This document shows positions 9,290 to 17,831 of a stretch of DNA of 64,000 nt, in pieces. A program made the position numbers and the translations under genes. The notes under the pieces were generated by a model. It ran no database searches, had not been told where the DNA came from, and was given only the letters and a program-made list of their open reading frames with translations. Position 1 is the first letter of the stretch. Every line of letters begins with the position of its first letter. The stretch lies in contig JAUQWM010000020.1 in the NCBI GenBank assembly GCA_030835125.1, positions 1 to 64,000 of the forward strand. The letters are read 5' to 3'. Origin of the DNA: Gemmatimonadaceae bacterium. Its GTDB lineage: Bacteria; Gemmatimonadota; Gemmatimonadetes; Gemmatimonadales; Gemmatimonadaceae.

Positions 9290-9553
9290 ATGAAGTACCG
9301 CGAAGGCAGGGTCCTCGAAACACTGCAGAGCGTGCAGGCGTTCCCGGGCAAGAACAGTGAGGTACTGGGCGCCATCAACACGTCCGGTGCCCGCAAGACC
9401 ATCGACTCGCTGGCGGCGGAACTCCGCGCGCACGCTGTGCAACAGGATGGTGGCCAGCGGAAGGCGATGGGTGAAACCGAGAATCAGCGAGTGCCCCGGA
9501 GCTGTCTTCCGTCTGCTGCGCTGTGCCCCCCGTTATCGATAATGCTCGTTTGA
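9290..9553 (+). CDS. Conserved hypothetical protein, probably C-terminally truncated
   Basis: 87 residues with an exemplary Shine-Dalgarno (AGGAGGA, 5 nt before the ATG). Residues 1-65 (KYREGRVLETLQSVQAF, then ARKTIDSLAAELRAHAVQQDGG) look like the N-terminus of a longer helical family. After GETENQR the composition changes to Pro/Cys-rich sequence and stops, suggesting a frameshift or junction. It lies directly after the 21-bp array and the IS3 remnant. Function unknown. Confidence 0.5.
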   Translation: MKYREGRVLETLQSVQAFPGKNSEVLGAINTSGARKTIDSLAAELRAHAVQQDGGQRKAMGETENQRVPRSCLPSAALCPPLSIMLV

Positions 9554-9610
9554 CGTTCGAGGTCGGGTGACCTTTATCGGGACCGCCATCGCCTAACGCT
9601 CCAGGCCGAT

Positions 9611-10804
9611 TCAGCGTCTTATCCTGTACACCCGCGCATGCTCAACCTTATCCTGATCTTTCCAGACCCCAGCCACGAAGCTCCCACCCGCGGAGTGCAG
9701 GCTGAATCCCTCGGGCATAACGACCACGCCAACCTCTCTCCCGGAGTCGCTGTACACCCGCCAACGCTCCGGATCCGCGACTGTCTCCGCGTACTCCCGC
9801 ACCCAGAGCAAGCCCTCCTCGCTCAGCACGATCGCCGAATACGACGGCATCTCCTTCTGGGTAATCATGGCATCCTGTGCCCTGGCTTCTCGCTGGCGCT
9901 GCGGTCCTTGAATGCCGCGCAGATCCAGTCGAGCCGCTATGGCCCGGCGCCTCGTTGAAGTGCTGATCGGGCGCATGCCCGGAGAAGTGCGAACGCTGAA
10001 GCGACGCCGACCCAGAGCATCGTAGACTGCAATCTCAGGCGAAGAGTTGTCACCAACAAATATTCGGTCGCCAGAGGTCACGACGAACGTGCTCCTATCG
10101 AAGAGAGGCATGTCTATTGTGGCTGGGCCACCATCCGTCGGTAGCCCCTTTACCACCCGGCCACCAACGAAGTCACCAAGCACCCTGACCGTTTCACCAC
10201 TCGGTGTCGTCACAACGATCTGATCGTGCATTATCAGACGGTCGGCATCGGGGCGCTCCACACTAGACCATCTGGCAACGGCGTTGCCGTTGGACAACAG
10301 TCCTTCTACAGCCGTGAGCATACGCTGCGGCACGCTCCCCCTGAATCGTACCATCCTTGCGACATTCCCGCCGTCGTCAAGGATACTGAGTCTTCGGAGC
10401 AGTTGGTCAAATGCGACAAGAGAATCGCGACCAAAACGCCTCAGCCAGAAGATCCCTTGAAACTCTCCCGGGCCGCCACCGCGACCGCCAGCAGTCCGCA
10501 CCAGGAGACCAGACGGGCTGTAGGTGCGAAGCTCACGAGTTGCTTCGTCAACGACAAGCATCCGGCCCTCTGTAAGCCGGAAGACTGCGAGCACTCTATT
10601 GAACTGGTCCGTTGACGATAATGAGCCAACATCCAACTCTGGGTCGGGATCCACCTGCCACACCGATCCCTGCCGAAAGTCCGCTCCTTCGGTTCTCAAC
10701 GCGCTCGCGCCGTGAGAGTCGCCGATGTCGGTGGGAGCGTTTAAGCACACAATGGCCAGCGCGTACACGCCTCGTCGCGCTGACCCAATATGCCGACTTA
10801 CCAC
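9611..10804 (-). CDS. Exported 6-bladed beta-propeller protein
   Basis: 397 residues. A hydrophobic export signal (about 12-25) precedes a propeller with blades such as GRMLVVDEATRELRTYSPSG, GRGGGPGEFQGI, RIFVGDNSSPEIAVYDALG and GLLWVREYAE. These proteins often accompany TonB-dependent receptors in this phylum; their ligand is unknown. The start is GTG 10804, supported by AGGAGG 7 nt upstream and overlapping the stop of the preceding DsbA-like cistron. It is the last gene of the sigma/FecR/receptor operon. Confidence 0.75.
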   Translation of the reverse strand: MVSRHIGSARRGVYALAIVCLNAPTDIGDSHGASALRTEGADFRQGSVWQVDPDPELDVGSLSSTDQFNRVLAVFRLTEGRMLVVDEATRELRTYSPSGLLVRTAGGRGGGPGEFQGIFWLRRFGRDSLVAFDQLLRRLSILDDGGNVARMVRFRGSVPQRMLTAVEGLLSNGNAVARWSSVERPDADRLIMHDQIVVTTPSGETVRVLGDFVGGRVVKGLPTDGGPATIDMPLFDRSTFVVTSGDRIFVGDNSSPEIAVYDALGRRRFSVRTSPGMRPISTSTRRRAIAARLDLRGIQGPQRQREARAQDAMITQKEMPSYSAIVLSEEGLLWVREYAETVADPERWRVYSDSGREVGVVVMPEGFSLHSAGGSFVAGVWKDQDKVEHARVYRIRR

Positions 10805-11265
10805 GAAGGAGCCTCCTTCTCACCGTTCAGCGAGAGACTAATAGCGACACCAAGGCACTGTTGCGATCCGAGACCCCTCGCCGTGCCGCAACCTGACCTA
10901 AGAACGCTGGTGTCACCGCACTGCGCCCGGCGCCTTGCCATAGACACTTTGCTCATCGTCTCTCCACTCACCGGGCTCTTGGCCAGCGCCTCAAGCACGT
11001 CCTCCCTCGGAGGAACCGGTAGCGACCATGAATTAACCATCACGGTCGGTGTAACTTGAATCCCGATCCGCCTGCCAAGGGCTAGATTCTGTTCCACTCG
11101 TGGGTGTGACGTAGACACTGCCACGCACTGCGCGAATGCACTCGAGTCACTTACACCAGCGTTGACAGCATAAGACGCCCAGGATTTGAGACCGAAAGAG
11201 TCCTGTCTTGCATAGACAACATCCGCAAAGGCCATGAACCTCTGCTGCTGCCCGGCTCTACCCAC
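10798..11265 (-). CDS. DsbA/thioredoxin-4 family C-terminal half, N-terminal CxxC half missing
   Basis: 155 residues. FMAFADVVYARQDSFGLKSWASYA through RIGIQVTPTVMVNSW matches the helical insertion and cis-Pro strand (VTPT) of DsbA-like disulfide oxidoreductases. The FxxxxCxxC half and the signal peptide are absent. Instead the frame begins at GTG 11265, overlapping the receptor stop codon, and continues open upstream inside the receptor gene. The stop overlaps the propeller start. Without CxxC the protein cannot be a normal oxidoreductase, so this looks like a deletion that fused the 3' half to the receptor end. The last roughly 50 residues are not family-like. Confidence 0.6.
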   Translation of the reverse strand: MGRAGQQQRFMAFADVVYARQDSFGLKSWASYAVNAGVSDSSAFAQCVAVSTSHPRVEQNLALGRRIGIQVTPTVMVNSWSLPVPPREDVLEALAKSPVSGETMSKVSMARRRAQCGDTSVLRSGCGTARGLGSQQCLGVAISLSLNGEKEAPSW

Positions 11266-14200
11266 CGCGAATACGGCGCTGATAGTCCGCTGGGAGCAAG
11301 GTGATTTGCAGCGGCGTTAGGATCTCGCGAAGTGCGACATAGTGCCGGGCGGTATCGAATGCTGCGGAACGAGCCGTACGTATGCGCTCCGTGACGGCCT
11401 TGAGATCAACCGGATCAGGCATCTCCGACAGGTCGACGGAGAGGGAGCGCATGGTGGAATCGTATGCCGTGGCTAACCGTGCGTGTGTGTCCCGAAGAGC
11501 TCGCACCTGCTCAGCCGTGAGAAGCAGCGAGTCACTCAGCGAAATGACGAATGGCAATGGATACGCCGGACTCACACCCTCAGAAGCCATGCGTCTATAA
11601 ATGGTGTCGGCAGGCGGACGTCTGCCAGGATCTCTCCTGGTTGGCCTGATGTAGGTCTTGGCCACTTTCTGCACGACATCACCATTCACGCTGACCGAGA
11701 CATCCAGCGTGATGCGAAAGGGATTGGAGACTCCCGTGAACGCCGGTCGATGATTCCCAAACCGCGGGTTGACCTCATAGAGGAATCGCTGATTCGCGGG
11801 ATCGAATCCACGCACGTAGTAGAGCGTGCGATCGGGGAAACCCGGCGACCCCCATCCATGAAGGTTGTCACCTCCGTGAAGTAGCTGATCGATGCCCGCC
11901 AGCGGATTGCTGAAGTTCAGCGAGACGTTCACGTAGCGAGATGTGCCCGCGCTGAAGAACCGGCGCTGCCAGTCGATCCTGGCATTCATCATGAGCCGCC
12001 AGGGCCCGTTGCAACTATTCGTCGACGCGACCTTCCCGGCCTGACGGCGGAGACACTCGCTGACTGCGCTCGGCGACGTCGCCATCAGCTCCGACATCGT
12101 GCCACTGATTTCGGCCGGTTCGTTGCCTGGGGCGAAGATGAAGGCCCTGTCATTCGACTGCCCGTCACCGTTGATATCGCCGGCGACCATTGGTGTGAAG
12201 GGGTAACCGGACTGTACCGAGCTCCTAAGGCTCATGATGATCGACGGCCGTCTCAACCAGTAACCGAGCTGTGTGCCTAGCACGTGGCGCGGAGAGAATC
12301 CCTTCGCCCACTCGATCGTGCGTGGGTCAGCGCGGGTTGCGCCATCGAATCCTCTCGTTTGCGCGCGATGATCCTGGAACATGTACCAGCCATGAACCTG
12401 CCAGCGCGACAACGATGTAGGTGTATACGGGTGCAGAAAGAGCATGAGCTGTTTTGTGTTGGACCTGAGGTCCGACACCTGGTCGATCACCCGACCGAAT
12501 GCCGTCGAAAGGCGGCTATCCATACCGGTACTGAGCCCCGTGGCAGGGACGATGCTTGACGGGTTCACGAATACCGGTCGCCCGCCTTCACTGCTCATAG
12601 AGAACCGCGGCACACCACTGAAGTTGAGGTCGCGCGTGCCCGGCAGGTTCAGGTTGTGTGAGTATGTCGCTTCGATCGAATAGATCAGGTTTTTCCACGC
12701 CGAGCCCCAGTGCAGGTTTGCTCGCCAGGCGCGCATTGCGTCGTAAGACGGGTCAACCAACCTGACGGTCGGTGCGTCATCCGCGAACTCGCCAGTGCTG
12801 CCGTCGGCGCACGCACCTGGGACCAGCAGCGGATTGGTCTGATAGCTCGCCCAATCCGGAATCGGGACGGCATCGCCCAGGCACGTGATGCGCTGAATCG
12901 TCGATCCGGGAAGCCCCGTGGCACTGCGCGCATCAGCCAGTAACGTGGCCGGCATCCGAGCGCGGAATTCACCGAAGCCTCCGCGCAAGACGCCGCGCGG
13001 CGCTACGATCATCGAACCGATGTTACTCGTCGCGAAGCCGCCGCGCCCGGCACGAACAACCCCGGGATAGATCCACGTGAATCCGAAACGCGGACTGACA
13101 TGCCAGCGGGATGGGGCGGCGTCGTTAGGAATGCCGAACGCCGAAACGACTCCGGCATTGCGCACCGGCCGGTCGGCAAACGTGTTGTATTCGAGTCGCG
13201 GCCCAAACACGAACGAGAGGTTGTTCCTGGGCGTCCAGAAGTCGGCGACGGCCAGCGCTCCTGTCCATTGCCCACCTTCTCGGGGGAGTGACTGGAGCGT
13301 CCGCGCAAAACTCGCCGGCCTGTTCGCTGCGAAGTCGGCAAGCGATTGGTAGGTGAACGCACCGAAGCGGCCCGCGAGGCTCTTCTGGTCGCTGCCTTCA
13401 AGCTGCGACTCGGCCAGGAACTTGAGGCGATGCGTAAGGTGATTCGCGGGTGTGAACGTCACCTCCGACGACGTCTCCCATCGCCAGGTCGACGAGGTGG
13501 CCTCGATACCGCCGTTCCCGCCGAAGCCGACTGAGGCGATGCCGTTGACACCGGTCGGATCGAGCGACGCGATACGCACGCGCCCTTCGGGTAGCCTCAA
13601 GTAGGGGCGCGCTTCCGCGCGACTAATGGAGAAACCAGTCCTCGTTTCACTGAGAACTGCCGATGCTGCGTCGAGGTACCGCGAGTAGCCCAACTGCAAG
13701 AGCAAATACCCATCGTTCCGCTCTCCGCCGAACGCCGGTAACCCGAGGGCGCTGCCACCGATTGGCTCGTCGAACGCATACCGGGCGATGCCGGTTACCG
13801 TGAAGATGCTTCGCTGGTCGGACACGAGACCGAGAATAGGAGTTGCCGTGCCGCGATCGAGTCTGAAGGCCGACGAGATCTCGGTATTCGCGCGTGTGCC
13901 GGGAATGCCGGCGGTTGAGACTGGAATACTGTTGCTGCCTAGCAGACTGAGGAACCGATCAACCGAATCGGGTGCCACGCCCAGTCGCCTGAGGGCATCC
14001 AGGTCGTGTGACAGGATGGTAGTGGCGTCCGAGGTCCTGCGTTTCAGTTGAAGGCCGCTGCTGTAGACCCACAGGTCAGGCACCAGCTCGCCGGACGCTC
14101 CAACGTTGAAGCTCGCGTTGGTGTATTGCTGCCCAAGCGCTTGAGAAGCCTTATCACCAAACTGCAATTGGGGGGTATCGAGCGTCATGTGCCCCCGACG

Positions 14201-15220
14201 CAAACCGATCAGGGAGCCCGGGCTGATCTCCATCGAGATGTTCGCGCCGGCAAATCCGCCGCGTGTCGGGTCAAAGGACGAACCAACGCGCGAGCGAACG
14301 TGGATGTCCCTTGGCAGCGTTCCGTCGAAGGACATGCCGCTGAGTGTCACGCGATTCGCGTCAGCACCCAGGCCGAATGCCGAGGCTCCACCGTCAGGCG
14401 TTACGGATACCCCGGGCGTGGTCAGCAACATCGCGTTAGGATCGCCCATCTGGTCGGGGGCAAGCGCACCGGTCACGCCGACGAATTGCGTGGATGTTCC
14501 ACCGACATCGAAGCTGGCATCGTCATTCCTGCGCGGTCGGGGTCGCGGCACGGTGGCCCGCACCGTCGCCAGCTGTGTCACCGCGGCGCTCCCCAGCGCC
14601 GCATCCACTACGAGCGCTGTTCTTGCGCCGGTTTGCGTCATCCGCCGACGAATAGGCCGTCGATCGGCGGCGCCGATGTAGACGAGGTAGTCACCTGTTC
14701 CGTTAGGGACGTAAACCAGATACTGGCCGGCCGAATCGGTCGTGGTTCGAAAGACTTCACGGTCAGGCGCCATCGTGATGATGATGTCGGCTCCGATGAT
14801 CACGCGACCACTGTCCGTAGTTACCCGTCCGCGAATGGTGTCTGGCTGGATACGCGAGCCTTGCTGTTCAGGTTCAATCGCTTTGACCACGACCACCTGA
14901 CCCGAGGTGAGTGCGACCAATCGAAGCCCCGATCCACGGAGGACTTCTTCGAGCGCTGCATCCGTCCGGATTTCCTCCCGCGTCAGCCACACTGTACGCT
15001 CGGCAGGCAGAATGCGGTCGTTGTAGGTGATCGGCAGGCCGGCTTGTCTGCCAATCTCACGCAACGCGGTCTCGAGGGAAACACCGACAAGACTGACCGA
15101 GATCTGCTTCCGGAGCTGAGGAATCCCGGCGACGTCTTCCCTGGAGAGAATGGTTGTCTGTGCGCCCGTGACGAAGACGGGCATGGCACCGCACAAAGCG
15201 GCTGCGAGGAAGCGATTCAT
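11258..15220 (-). CDS. TonB-dependent outer-membrane receptor with STN and carboxypeptidase-regulatory domains and a helical C-terminal tail
   Basis: 1320 residues. Order: signal peptide (1-20); STN/secretin-like signalling domain (about 35-115); a CarboxypepD-like beta-sandwich (DTIRGRVTTDSGRVIIGADI, about 127-215); plug domain (DPNAMLLTTPGVSVTPDG, about 255-330); then a 22-strand-type barrel. Residues from about 1195 are not barrel: RRDPGRRPPADTIYRRM, then LTAEQVRALRDTHARL and LTPLQ, resembling Spy/CpxP-like LTxxQ helices. GGGAGG lies 9 nt before ATG 15220. The FecR stop is 3 nt upstream, so the STN domain very likely signals to that FecR. The transported ligand is unknown. Confidence 0.9.
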   Translation of the reverse strand: MNRFLAAALCGAMPVFVTGAQTTILSREDVAGIPQLRKQISVSLVGVSLETALREIGRQAGLPITYNDRILPAERTVWLTREEIRTDAALEEVLRGSGLRLVALTSGQVVVVKAIEPEQQGSRIQPDTIRGRVTTDSGRVIIGADIIITMAPDREVFRTTTDSAGQYLVYVPNGTGDYLVYIGAADRRPIRRRMTQTGARTALVVDAALGSAAVTQLATVRATVPRPRPRRNDDASFDVGGTSTQFVGVTGALAPDQMGDPNAMLLTTPGVSVTPDGGASAFGLGADANRVTLSGMSFDGTLPRDIHVRSRVGSSFDPTRGGFAGANISMEISPGSLIGLRRGHMTLDTPQLQFGDKASQALGQQYTNASFNVGASGELVPDLWVYSSGLQLKRRTSDATTILSHDLDALRRLGVAPDSVDRFLSLLGSNSIPVSTAGIPGTRANTEISSAFRLDRGTATPILGLVSDQRSIFTVTGIARYAFDEPIGGSALGLPAFGGERNDGYLLLQLGYSRYLDAASAVLSETRTGFSISRAEARPYLRLPEGRVRIASLDPTGVNGIASVGFGGNGGIEATSSTWRWETSSEVTFTPANHLTHRLKFLAESQLEGSDQKSLAGRFGAFTYQSLADFAANRPASFARTLQSLPREGGQWTGALAVADFWTPRNNLSFVFGPRLEYNTFADRPVRNAGVVSAFGIPNDAAPSRWHVSPRFGFTWIYPGVVRAGRGGFATSNIGSMIVAPRGVLRGGFGEFRARMPATLLADARSATGLPGSTIQRITCLGDAVPIPDWASYQTNPLLVPGACADGSTGEFADDAPTVRLVDPSYDAMRAWRANLHWGSAWKNLIYSIEATYSHNLNLPGTRDLNFSGVPRFSMSSEGGRPVFVNPSSIVPATGLSTGMDSRLSTAFGRVIDQVSDLRSNTKQLMLFLHPYTPTSLSRWQVHGWYMFQDHRAQTRGFDGATRADPRTIEWAKGFSPRHVLGTQLGYWLRRPSIIMSLRSSVQSGYPFTPMVAGDINGDGQSNDRAFIFAPGNEPAEISGTMSELMATSPSAVSECLRRQAGKVASTNSCNGPWRLMMNARIDWQRRFFSAGTSRYVNVSLNFSNPLAGIDQLLHGGDNLHGWGSPGFPDRTLYYVRGFDPANQRFLYEVNPRFGNHRPAFTGVSNPFRITLDVSVSVNGDVVQKVAKTYIRPTRRDPGRRPPADTIYRRMASEGVSPAYPLPFVISLSDSLLLTAEQVRALRDTHARLATAYDSTMRSLSVDLSEMPDPVDLKAVTERIRTARSAAFDTARHYVALREILTPLQITLLPADYQRRIRGG

Positions 15221-15223
15221 GAC

Positions 15224-16246
15224 TCACGGCCTCCCGGTCGTATCGACCGCGGACATACGACGCTGGAGGACGACTTTGCCGCCAGTTCGGCGGACGTCCA
15301 TATCGAGTGACGTTCGGAGAACGAGCAGTGCTTCATCCACCGTTTCACCGTGCAATACGGTCGTCAGGCGAACCTTTCCCAGCGCGGGATCGCCGAGCAC
15401 GAAGTCTTCGGCGAACCAGCGATTCAGTTCGGCCAGGACATCATCGAGCGGTGCTCGGTCGAAGACCAGCTGCCCACGTGTCCATGCGAAGTACTTTTCA
15501 ACGTCACTTACTGCTACTGGGGAGCTTTGCCCGGCTTCATCGATGGTCGCGATCTCACCGGCGTTCAGCACTACGCTGTCGCCACCCAGCGCCGAGATCA
15601 CACTGGTTGCCGGCGTGGCATTCTTTCCGATAACAACCGTTCCCTCGGCGACGGCAACATCGACGCGCGGCTCGCGGCCTCGTGCCCGAACTACGAAACG
15701 CGTGCCGAGGTCACGAACCTCACCACGCGACGTTCGTACGATGAACGGACGAGAAGCGTCATGGATCACATGGAAGTACCCGTCACCATCGAGTGTGACC
15801 GTACGGTGTCTTGTCCCGAAGCCCTCATCGACGCGGAGTGTGGTTTGTGGACCGAGCTGGATCGCACTCCCGTCGGAGAGTTGCACCGAAGCACGCTGGC
15901 CGCGCTCCGTGAGATACGTCCTCGCGGCCAGCGTCGTCTCTTCGGGAAGCGCGTCGACGTAGACCCAGACTCCACCCACGACAGCAAAGACGATCGTGGC
16001 GGCGAGCGCCATCGCCCACATCCTTCGCGGCTTCGCGAGCGGATTACGGCGTGCGACTGCAGTGTGCAGTCTCGGAGGCGCGAGATCTTCGTTGACCGCT
16101 GCCGCGACGCTCTCCCAGATGGAATTGGCATTCCAGTCGGGGTGCGACTGCGCCCAGGCGATGATTTGCCGGCTCTCTTCAGTGGACGCTTCTCCCTGCA
16201 GAAACGCCTCAAGCTTCTTCGGGTCCGGCCGCGGATCGTTGGTCAT
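15224..16246 (-). CDS. FecR-family transmembrane anti-sigma regulator
   Basis: 340 residues. A cytoplasmic N-terminal helical domain (KLEAFLQGEASTEESRQIIAW, FecR_N/DUF4880-like), one transmembrane helix (about 76-97), the periplasmic FecR domain (RASVQLSDGSAIQLGPQTTLRV, DLGTRFVVRA, GTVVIG) and a C-terminal DUF4974-like segment (FDRAPLDDVLAELNRWF). It relays the liganded state of the TonB receptor to the sigma factor. It lies 42 bp after the sigma stop and 3 bp before the receptor start, the standard gene order for cell-surface signalling. Confidence 0.9.
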   Translation of the reverse strand: MTNDPRPDPKKLEAFLQGEASTEESRQIIAWAQSHPDWNANSIWESVAAAVNEDLAPPRLHTAVARRNPLAKPRRMWAMALAATIVFAVVGGVWVYVDALPEETTLAARTYLTERGQRASVQLSDGSAIQLGPQTTLRVDEGFGTRHRTVTLDGDGYFHVIHDASRPFIVRTSRGEVRDLGTRFVVRARGREPRVDVAVAEGTVVIGKNATPATSVISALGGDSVVLNAGEIATIDEAGQSSPVAVSDVEKYFAWTRGQLVFDRAPLDDVLAELNRWFAEDFVLGDPALGKVRLTTVLHGETVDEALLVLRTSLDMDVRRTGGKVVLQRRMSAVDTTGRP

Positions 16247-16288
16247 GGCGACGTACCGACGCGCACCGCCCGCGCCACCCCTAATCGC

Positions 16289-16876
16289 CTACTCGAGCCA
16301 GTCGGCGAGCTCAGTTCTGAGTATCGCCAGTGCCCGGCTCATGTGTATCTCGACGGTCTTTGGCGAGATCTCGAGCGTTTCGCCGATTTCAGCATTGGAA
16401 AGCCCATGCGCCCGGCTCAGCAGAAAGACCTGCCTGCAGCGATCGGGTAAGATCTCGAGCGCACGCGCGAGCCCTGATCGCAAGTCTTGCTCAGCGGACG
16501 CGTGCTCCGTGCTTCGAGAGTCTGTCACAGACTGGACCTGTCTGGTAGCTTGGTCACGCCAACGCCGTTCGAGCCGGTGGTGGCGGATATGACTGATCGC
16601 ACGGTTCCGCGCTGCTCTGTAGAGGTACGTCGTCAGCGCACCCCGAATCTCCCATTGATGGCGGTTCCGCCAGATCCACAGGAAGAGATCCTGGACGAGT
16701 TCCTGCGTTGCATCCGCATCGCCAATGTGGTTGTAGACGAATCCGCACAACCGATCGGCGTAGTGCCTCACGAGAGCCTCGAAGGCTTCGCGGTCACCGG
16801 CACGAATGCGCGCAATCCAGTCTGCGTCGGTGCTATTGGCCGAGTTGGCGGGATTGGCGAAACGATCCGGGATCAT
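16289..16876 (-). CDS. FecI-like ECF RNA polymerase sigma factor
   Basis: 195 residues from ATG 16876. Sigma region 2 is visible as YADRLCGFVYNHIGDADATQELVQDLFLWIW; region 4 as LPDRCRQVFLLSRAHGLSNAEIGETLEISPKTVEIHMSRAL, with its helix-turn-helix. No good Shine-Dalgarno is visible; a TTG at 16966 in the same frame would add 30 unlikely residues. It is the first gene of the FecR/receptor/propeller operon and presumably activates it under FecR control. Confidence 0.88.
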   Translation of the reverse strand: MIPDRFANPANSANSTDADWIARIRAGDREAFEALVRHYADRLCGFVYNHIGDADATQELVQDLFLWIWRNRHQWEIRGALTTYLYRAARNRAISHIRHHRLERRWRDQATRQVQSVTDSRSTEHASAEQDLRSGLARALEILPDRCRQVFLLSRAHGLSNAEIGETLEISPKTVEIHMSRALAILRTELADWLE

Positions 16877-17429
16877 AGACCAAACGTACAACGCGATGGG
16901 CAGCGCGTGCTGGGCGGGACGCGCGAGGTTGTTTCGTAACCGCGTATGAGGCTCAATAGGCCCCAACCTGGCTTTGCAGGTATCGTCGGTTACTGAATGC
17001 TGCTTTTGCGCGTGCCGCCACTGTTATCCGGGCCCGCTTCCATGCTGTGTCGGAATCCGCCATTCCACTTCGGAATCGCGCAATCGCAGCTCGTTAAGGG
17101 TTGAACTGCAAGCACCTGACGGGCTCCATTCCACAAATCCGAAGGAACGAGCAGCCAGCTACTGCGTCACTAGTTCGCGAGGATTGGGAACCGGCCTGCG
17201 ATGGAAGACTCGCTGACTCTGCTCGCTCGACCGGTCTATCCAGTGTGAGCTGAGTGAGTTCAGTGGGAGGAATGGAAATGGGTCATGCCGGAACAGCCCA
17301 TCTCGTTCCCCAGAGTCAGCGAAACCGGACGGTGGTGGTGTTTGCCAACTAATGGTGAAAGCAATAGCGGCCCGGCATCGAGGCGACGCGCGAGCCGCTA
17401 TCGAGTTATCCCGCAATCGCTTACACCAA
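16877..17429. other. Intergenic region upstream of the FecI-like gene
   Basis: About 550 bp between the sigma start and tRNA-Asn. It is visibly less GC-rich than the genes around it. I see no convincing gene: the small open frames lack Shine-Dalgarno sites and family resemblance. It should hold the promoter of the minus-strand signalling operon. Confidence 0.5.
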
Positions 17430-17502
17430 CTGGGGCGGGTGGATTCGAACCACCGACCTCCTGATTAACAGTCAGGCGCTCTGCCAGCTAAGCTACACCC
17501 CA
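17430..17502 (-). tRNA. tRNA-Asn (GTT)
   Basis: 73 nt. Acceptor arms TGGGGTG and CGCCCCA pair across 7 bp with one G-T, and the discriminator base is G, as expected for Asn. The anticodon stem CCTGA/TCAGG encloses CTGTTAA with anticodon GTT (genomic 17467-17469). The T-arm GGTGGTTCGAATCCACC is canonical. CCA is not encoded. Its 3' end faces the lower-GC region that contains the FecI operon and IS remnant, the usual orientation for an integration target. Confidence 0.97.
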
Positions 17503-17831
17503 TCAGCCGCTTGCACGGCTCCTCCAATTTCGCTTGCCGAGGGGAGCCGTCGCAACTCCAGGTCGTCAAGAACGTCCCAGCAGCCCGTTCCGTTGCGCCG
17601 GCGCGCGGCTTGGTGGCATACCATTTCCCATCATTGGGGAACGGTCGTACCAAGTCTCACCAGGGAAGTGCGCTGCGTGCTGATTGCTGCTTGCTGCGGC
17701 TGGTTCTTCGGGCTCGGGCTGGATTCTGGGGCTGGGGCTGGAGCAGCAAGCTCGAGCCACCTGCGGCAGCCCCAGCAGGCAGCAATCAGTAGGCAGCTTG
17801 AGCAGTCATCACCTCGGACGCTGCAATCCCG
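17503..17831. other. Intergenic region between tRNA-Asn and the DUF1624 gene
   Basis: About 330 bp. It should hold the minus-strand tRNA promoter and the plus-strand promoter for the gene at 17832. The only visible structure is the inverted heptamer-phased repeat at 17680-17789. Confidence 0.5.
17680..17789. repeat. Imperfect inverted repeat built of 7-bp-phased units
   Basis: Left arm 17680-17702 (CTGATTGCTGC then TTGCTGCGGCTG) and right arm 17767-17789 (CAGCCCCAGCAGG then CAGCAATCAG) are reverse complements with 2 mismatches in 23 bp. The spacer of about 64 bp contains GGGCTC/GGGGCT short repeats. Both arms step in 7-bp units. It could fold into a long hairpin upstream of the DUF1624 gene. 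Confidence 0.6.

Noticed and set aside
17159..17416. A small minus-strand gene between the sigma operon and tRNA-Asn
   Set aside because: No ribosome-binding site, no recognisable domain and irregular composition.
9611..17502. A tRNA-Asn-bounded genomic island with att repeats
   Set aside because: The region looks lower in GC and abuts the tRNA 3' end, but I found no second copy of the tRNA end and no integrase in the window.
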